Below, piece after piece: positions 6,954-10,417 of a DNA stretch of 10,417 bases. The notes below the pieces were generated by a model. The model was not told the origin of the DNA, made no database searches, and saw only the letters and a list, made by a program, of their open reading frames with translations. The DNA comes from Pseudolysobacter sp. (GTDB lineage Bacteria > Pseudomonadota > Gammaproteobacteria > Xanthomonadales > Rhodanobacteraceae). The stretch covers positions 1 to 10,417 of the forward strand of contig JANXUW010000201.1 in the NCBI GenBank assembly GCA_025351985.1, written 5' to 3'. Made by a program: the position numbers and the translations under genes. Every line of letters starts with the position of its first letter. Within the stretch, counting starts at the first letter, position 1.

Positions 6954-8732
6954 ATGTACCGATTGATTGCAAGTCTCACCCTCGCGCTTGGCGTTTGCGC
7001 GCTCGCGCAGGCCGACACCGGCAAGGCAACCCAGATCTCGCCGCGCCACGCTACCGATGCGAGTCCGCACCTGCTCGCGGCGCGCGCGCCGGGCACCGCG
7101 CACTGCCTGATCCAGAACAACAACACAGGCAATCCACTCGCCGCCGGCAGCAACGACGATGCCTTGTTCAAGCTGCTGTCGGCGCAACCACGCTGCCCGG
7201 AAAACGCGCTGATATTTCGCGACCTCGTACTCGCCAGCAAGATGACCCTGCATCCGGCGATGGTGGCGAATCGCGGTTTCCACAATCCGTTGCCGCAGGG
7301 CAGTTTCAGTTTCTTCGAATCGGTGCAGGGCGCCTACGCCGGACAAACCCTCGCGCCCGGCGACTGGTTCTTCGGCCACTTCACCGCGGCGTCGATCGAC
7401 AATGTCGCACTGACCAGCATCATGGCGCCGCAACAGGCCGCGACGCCCGATAATCTGCTGCTCGAGACGCTGGTGTGGGATCCGAAAAAACAGGTGTTCA
7501 ATTTCTACGAAATCCGCGGCACCGGCCAGGGCGGCGAGTGGTTTTATCGCGGCGACTCGGTCGATATTCTTGCCGACATCGCCAACCTCGACCGCGCTTA
7601 CGATGCCTCGCAACCGATCTTCATGGGGCCGCTCGATAGCGGCAAGGCGAGCATGCCGCGGCTGCGTTGCTCGGGCTGCCACATGAACGGCGGGCCGATC
7701 ATGAAGGAGCTGAAAACGCCGCACGATTCGTGGTGGACGGTCGAACGTCCGCTGGATTTCGGCGCCCTGCGCATCGCGCCGGAATTCAACACCATCCTCG
7801 CCAATCTGGTCAGCGCCAACGAACTGGAAAAGTGGATCAAGGCCGGCGACGAGAAACTGCTGGCGAGCGCGCCGTTCTGGAAAACGCGCTCCGCATTGTC
7901 GTTGCAGGAACAACTGCGTCCGCTGTTCTGCGAGCAGGAAGTCAATCTCGAATCCGACCCGCAGCCGTTCGAAGGGCCGGATACCAACATCCAGGCGCCG
8001 ATCGGCGCGTTCGTCGATCAACGTCTTGTGCCCGACCAGCAAACCATCAGCATCAGCAAGGATCTGTACACCGCTTCGCTGACGTTGTTCCAGTCGCAGT
8101 TCATCGATTACCAGAGCGGCGGATTCGCCAACTCGGTGCAGCCGATCAACCAGATCGACGCCGACCACGCATTCGAGACGCCGGTCAAATCGCATAGCGA
8201 CATGCTGGTCGTCGACAAACTCGTCGCCGCCGGCGTGGTCGATCAGAAGTTCGTATTCGATGTGCTCGCCACCGACATGACCCGTCCGATGTTTTCGTCC
8301 GGCCGTTGCGGCTTGCTGCAGAAGCTGCCGGCTGGCCCAGCGAGCGGAGACTGGAAAACCAAGTTCCAGCAGAACCTCGCGAACGCGAATTCTGCGGCGG
8401 CAAAAGAGCTGCTCGCCAACCTCGGCGATCCGGCGCGCACACCGGCATATCATCGCGCCAAGGCCAAACAACTCATCGCAAAAATCCAGAGCAACGCCGC
8501 GCAACAGCCGGCCGTGAACGGTTATGTGCGACTGCTCACGCAACGTCGTATCGCGGTGTACCAGGCGCAGATTTCGCAGCATCCGCAAGGGCAGATTTTC
8601 GAGCCGGGTTTCCGCCTGATTTTCCCGACCATGCAGCTGTTCCAGAAGAACCAGCAGCAGATTGCGTACGGCGGCGTGCCGGATCAGTATTGGCTGAATC
8701 CGGCGACCGGCGCCGTGGAATTGACGGAGTAA
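6954..8732 (+). CDS. Exported monoheme cytochrome c-like protein, uncharacterised family
   Basis: A 592-residue protein with a Sec signal peptide (MYRLIASLTLALGVCALAQA, cleavage likely after A20), so periplasmic. A single c-type heme motif, CSGCH, sits mid-protein (C239, C242, H243) inside RLRCSGCHMNGGPIMKEL. The preceding segment FNFYEIRGTGQGGEWFYRG and DSVDILADIANLDR, and the following HDSWWTVERPLDFG, are features of a family I recall only as hypothetical or cytochrome-c-like. M245 two residues after the heme His, and GGPIMKEL, are possible contributors to the heme site; the distal ligand is not established. The C-terminal 250 residues are mixed alpha/beta and end in a segment GQIFEPGFRLIFPTM. 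The protein is far longer than a simple class I cytochrome c, so it may be a redox enzyme or an adaptor in the oxidase pathway. Its last bases carry the Shine-Dalgarno site of the next gene, which starts 3 bases after the stop. Confidence 0.8.
   Translation: MYRLIASLTLALGVCALAQADTGKATQISPRHATDASPHLLAARAPGTAHCLIQNNNTGNPLAAGSNDDALFKLLSAQPRCPENALIFRDLVLASKMTLHPAMVANRGFHNPLPQGSFSFFESVQGAYAGQTLAPGDWFFGHFTAASIDNVALTSIMAPQQAATPDNLLLETLVWDPKKQVFNFYEIRGTGQGGEWFYRGDSVDILADIANLDRAYDASQPIFMGPLDSGKASMPRLRCSGCHMNGGPIMKELKTPHDSWWTVERPLDFGALRIAPEFNTILANLVSANELEKWIKAGDEKLLASAPFWKTRSALSLQEQLRPLFCEQEVNLESDPQPFEGPDTNIQAPIGAFVDQRLVPDQQTISISKDLYTASLTLFQSQFIDYQSGGFANSVQPINQIDADHAFETPVKSHSDMLVVDKLVAAGVVDQKFVFDVLATDMTRPMFSSGRCGLLQKLPAGPASGDWKTKFQQNLANANSAAAKELLANLGDPARTPAYHRAKAKQLIAKIQSNAAQQPAVNGYVRLLTQRRIAVYQAQISQHPQGQIFEPGFRLIFPTMQLFQKNQQQIAYGGVPDQYWLNPATGAVELTE
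8726..8729 (+). promoter_or_regulatory. Ribosome binding site inside upstream gene, deciding a GTG start
   Basis: GGAG, within ACGGAG, lies in the last codons of the 592-residue gene and 6 bases before GTG 8736. It supports the GTG start of the first SCO gene and indicates coupled translation. Confidence 0.7.
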
Positions 8733-8735
8733 GCG

Positions 8736-9311
8736 GTGCGCAATTTGCTGGGAGTTGTCCTGTTCTTCGGCAGTGTGGCGGCGGTGTTTGCCGCCGCCGC
8801 ACCGAGCGGTGCGGCGAAATATTTCGACGGCATCACCTTGATCGATCAGGACGGACGCAGCGTCGATCTTTACCGCGACGTGATCGCCGATCATGTCGCG
8901 GTGATCCACACGTTTTTTGCGGGCTGCACGGCGAGCTGTCCGGTCGTCATGAGCACGTTGAAATCGCTGCAAGGCCAGCTCGGCACGAAGCTCGGGCGCG
9001 ACGTGCGCCTTATCTCGATCACGGTCGATCCGGCGCACGACAGCCAGCACGCGCTGAAGGAATATGCGCAACGTCTGAATGCCAAACCCGGCTGGTATTT
9101 CCTGACCGGATCGAACGATCAGATCGCCGCCGCGCTCAAGCATATCGGCCAGTACACCGCCGAACCGGATACGCATATGGACCTGATCGTGGCCGGCAAC
9201 GACCGTACCGGGCTGTGGAAAAAAATCAACGGTCTCGCGACGACAGCCGAGATCAACAGCCTCATCATGGGCGTGGTCGACGATCAAGGCGCGGCCGCGG
9301 TCGCGAAATAA
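8736..9311 (+). CDS. SCO1/SenC-family copper chaperone-like protein (first copy)
   Basis: A 191-residue protein starting at GTG, 3 bases after the upstream stop. It has an N-terminal signal or anchor segment (LLGVVLFFGSVAAVFA), so it acts in the periplasm, either free or membrane-tethered. It has a thioredoxin-like fold with the SCO copper site: GCTASCP gives CxxxC at C64 and C68, and DTHMD gives the distal histidine at H147. LISITVDPAHDS is the usual SCO 'ISxDPxxD' element. SCO proteins bind Cu through the two Cys and the His, and deliver copper to, or reduce cysteines of, copper oxidases such as the CuA site of cytochrome oxidase. No cytochrome oxidase subunits are visible here, so the operon's multicopper oxidase is a plausible client; that is inference. 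The stop codon falls in the loop of a hairpin. Confidence 0.93.
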   Translation: MRNLLGVVLFFGSVAAVFAAAAPSGAAKYFDGITLIDQDGRSVDLYRDVIADHVAVIHTFFAGCTASCPVVMSTLKSLQGQLGTKLGRDVRLISITVDPAHDSQHALKEYAQRLNAKPGWYFLTGSNDQIAAALKHIGQYTAEPDTHMDLIVAGNDRTGLWKKINGLATTAEINSLIMGVVDDQGAAAVAK

Positions 9312-9320
9312 TCGCGGCCG
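9298..9320 (+). other. Stem-loop spanning the stop codon of the first SCO gene
   Basis: CGGTCGCGA (9298-9306) can pair with TCGCGGCCG (9312-9320) over 9 bp with one G-U pair, closing a five-base AATAA loop that holds most of the stop region (TAA at 9309-9311). No U-run follows, so it does not look like a standard intrinsic terminator. It could weakly attenuate transcription, protect mRNA ends or affect termination at the stop codon. High local GC makes chance hairpins common. Confidence 0.5.
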
Positions 9321-9407
9321 TAGGCATCGTCGCGATTGATCCTCCGCACGCTTTCGTTCAACCCGAAAAACTGCGATTCCGTGCAAAAAAACCAAGGCCG
9401 TTGCTGT
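9312..9407 (+). other. Largest intergenic gap (96 bases), between the two SCO genes
   Basis: The only gap of note in the operon. It contains the 3' arm of the hairpin, a seven-base A run (9385-9391) and AAGG at 9394-9397, a modest ribosome binding site 10 bases before ATG 9408. I see no convincing -35/-10 pair. An in-frame TTG at 9336 would extend the second SCO protein, but the extension does not look like a signal peptide. Confidence 0.5.
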
Positions 9408-10004
9408 ATGCGTTTCAGATTTGTCTTGCCCATGCTGAGTCTCCTGCTGGCGTGCTCCGCTTACGCGCAGGAGCATCGTCATCCCATCAGCATTGCGAGG
9501 GGCAGCGAAAAAATCGCTACACAATCCATCGCCGATGTGAACGTGATCACGCAGGCTGATCGATCCGTGCGTTTCTACAGCGATCTCGTGAAAGGCCGAC
9601 TCGTGGCGGTCAATTTCGTCTTCACCGATTGCGGCACCGTCTGTCCGCTGATGGGTTTGCGTTACGCGCAACTGCAGAATCTGCTCGGTGCGCTGGCGAG
9701 CGATGTATCGCTGCTTTCGATCAGCATTGACCCGCTCACCGACACGCCGGCGCGGCTCGCGCAATGGAGCCAGAAGTTTGGCGCGAAACCCGGCTGGACG
9801 CTCGTCACCGGCGGCAAGGCGGATATCGATACACTCGTGAAATCGCTCGGCTCATCCGCGGTGGATCCGGCCTCGCATTCGCCGTTGCTGATCGTGATCG
9901 ATGATAAACATGGCGGACCGTGGCAACGCCTCGATGGGCTCGCCGAGCCGACGACCATCGCGCGTATCCTGCGCGAACATCTCGCACCGCCAGACAAACA
10001 ATGA
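9408..10004 (+). CDS. SCO1/SenC-family copper chaperone-like protein (second copy)
   Basis: A 198-residue protein from ATG 9408. This start is chosen because it opens directly into a signal peptide, MRFRFVLPMLSLLLACSAYA, cut after A20; an imperfect lipobox ending at C16 makes a lipoprotein possible. The SCO copper site is complete: FTDCGTVCP gives C75 and C79, and ASHSPLL gives H157. LLSISIDPLTDTPARL is the conserved ISxDPxxDT element. The protein is clearly divergent from the first copy: it shares the motifs (both also have AKPGW and a TG step before the His loop) but little else, so the pair is an old duplication or two recruited paralogues. One may load copper and the other may reduce the metal-site cysteines, a split described for SCO-like proteins elsewhere; which does what is unknown. 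It overlaps the next gene by four bases (ATGA). Confidence 0.93.
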   Translation: MRFRFVLPMLSLLLACSAYAQEHRHPISIARGSEKIATQSIADVNVITQADRSVRFYSDLVKGRLVAVNFVFTDCGTVCPLMGLRYAQLQNLLGALASDVSLLSISIDPLTDTPARLAQWSQKFGAKPGWTLVTGGKADIDTLVKSLGSSAVDPASHSPLLIVIDDKHGGPWQRLDGLAEPTTIARILREHLAPPDKQ

Positions 10005-10417
10005 TTCTGCTGCACATGGGCTTTATCGCCATCGTCATGCTGGGCGCCGGATCGACCGAACAACAGCAACGCGGTCGCGAAATTTTTCTGCATGGGCAAG
10101 CCGACAGCAATCGCAACATCGATGCCACGCTCGGCAACAACAGTGCCGTCATTTCGGCCTCGCTGCTGCCGTGCGCGAATTGCCACGGCATCGACGCTCG
10201 CGGCAAGTCGGAAGGCGGCGTGCATCCCGCCGATATCACGCCGGCCGCACTCGCTCGCAGCGCCACGGTCGGCTCACGTTCGCGACCGGCGTATACACCG
10301 AGCTTGCTCAAGCGCGCGATCACGATGGGACTCGACAGCGCCGGTTATCCGCTTGACAACGCGATGCCGCGCTTTCGTTTGAGACAGCAGGATGCAAGCG
10401 ACTTGCTGGCCTATCTC
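10001..10417 (+). CDS. c-type cytochrome, N-terminal part (3' end outside window)
   Basis: The frame is open from ATG 10001, which overlaps the preceding stop as ATGA, to the window edge: 139 residues. The N-terminus MILLHMGFIAIVMLGAGS is a short hydrophobic export signal. A class I cytochrome c domain follows: RGREIFLHG, then heme motif CANCH (C58, C61, H62) in LLPCANCHGIDARGKSEGG, and a probable axial methionine M122 in NAMPRFRL, followed by the closing helix DASDLLAYL. Heme is bound covalently through C58 and C61. No Shine-Dalgarno site is evident, so translation probably depends on coupling. The style of this domain (GREIFL, 'LKRAITMGLD-AG--LD-AMPRF') resembles proteins in which a cytochrome c is joined to a periplasmic substrate-binding-protein-like domain; whether that holds here lies beyond the window. 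Role: electron carrier in the oxidase module. Confidence 0.88.
   Translation, partial: MILLHMGFIAIVMLGAGSTEQQQRGREIFLHGQADSNRNIDATLGNNSAVISASLLPCANCHGIDARGKSEGGVHPADITPAALARSATVGSRSRPAYTPSLLKRAITMGLDSAGYPLDNAMPRFRLRQQDASDLLAYL

Noticed and set aside
6010..6972. A 320-codon minus-strand frame opposite the 276-residue gene
   Set aside because: It is in register with the plus-strand gene, with typical shadow composition and no recognisable domain.
9336..9407. TTG start extending the second SCO protein by 24 residues
   Set aside because: The extension is polar with no export signal and would bury the signal peptide; ATG 9408 fits better.
9312..9407. Internal promoter in the gap before the second SCO gene
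   Set aside because: TTGATC at 9336 could be read as a poor -35 box, but no suitably spaced -10 box is visible.
8306..9559. A 417-codon plus-strand frame across the SCO region
   Set aside because: Arg-rich, motif-free and out of frame with two genes that carry complete SCO copper sites.
6600..9764. A 1,054-codon open frame on the minus strand across four genes
   Set aside because: Its codons are in exact register with the plus-strand genes at 6954, 8736 and 9408, so it stays open simply because those genes avoid TTA, CTA and TCA codons, as high-GC genes do. Its translation is Arg-rich and shows no family motifs, while the plus strand has signal peptides, heme motifs and SCO motifs.

Overview
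The window is one tightly packed, single-strand operon fragment from a high-GC bacterium, roughly 60 % GC or slightly above by eye. The codon style, Shine-Dalgarno sites and protein types fit a Gram-negative proteobacterium, perhaps a gammaproteobacterium near the Xanthomonadales, but that placement is a guess. Both ends are cut: the first gene lacks its 5' part and the last lacks its 3' part. I see no tRNA, rRNA, CRISPR array, insertion sequence or clear promoter. Intergenic gaps are 0 to 96 bases, so the transcription start probably lies upstream of the window.

Layout, all on the + strand: (1) 1-687, C-terminal end of a large multicopper-oxidase-like protein with an extra C-terminal domain. 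(2) 687-2597, exported beta-propeller (YVTN/YncE-like) protein flanked by Ig-like domains. (3) 2620-4494, a 624-residue uncharacterised protein with no signal peptide. (4) 4505-6067, a lipoprotein with one c-type heme motif. (5) 6100-6930, a 276-residue uncharacterised protein with no signal peptide, faintly resembling the Hri1/lipocalin-like type. (6) 6954-8732, an exported protein with one c-type heme motif. (7) 8736-9311 and (8) 9408-10004, two divergent SCO/SenC copper-chaperone-like proteins. (9) 10001-10417, the start of a c-type cytochrome, possibly fused to a longer C-terminal domain beyond the window.

Read together, the genes suggest a periplasmic copper-and-heme redox module. A multicopper oxidase would oxidise a substrate, two SCO proteins could deliver copper or manage cysteine redox state for it, and three monoheme proteins could carry electrons. 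The oxidase end and its propeller and SCO neighbours recall the MnxG/McoA/MofA type of manganese-oxidising multicopper oxidase. That link rests on remembered family resemblance; the copper-binding core is outside the window. The most unusual part is the four-gene block 2620-8732, where two apparently unexported proteins alternate with two exported monoheme proteins, all from families without an assigned function that I know of.
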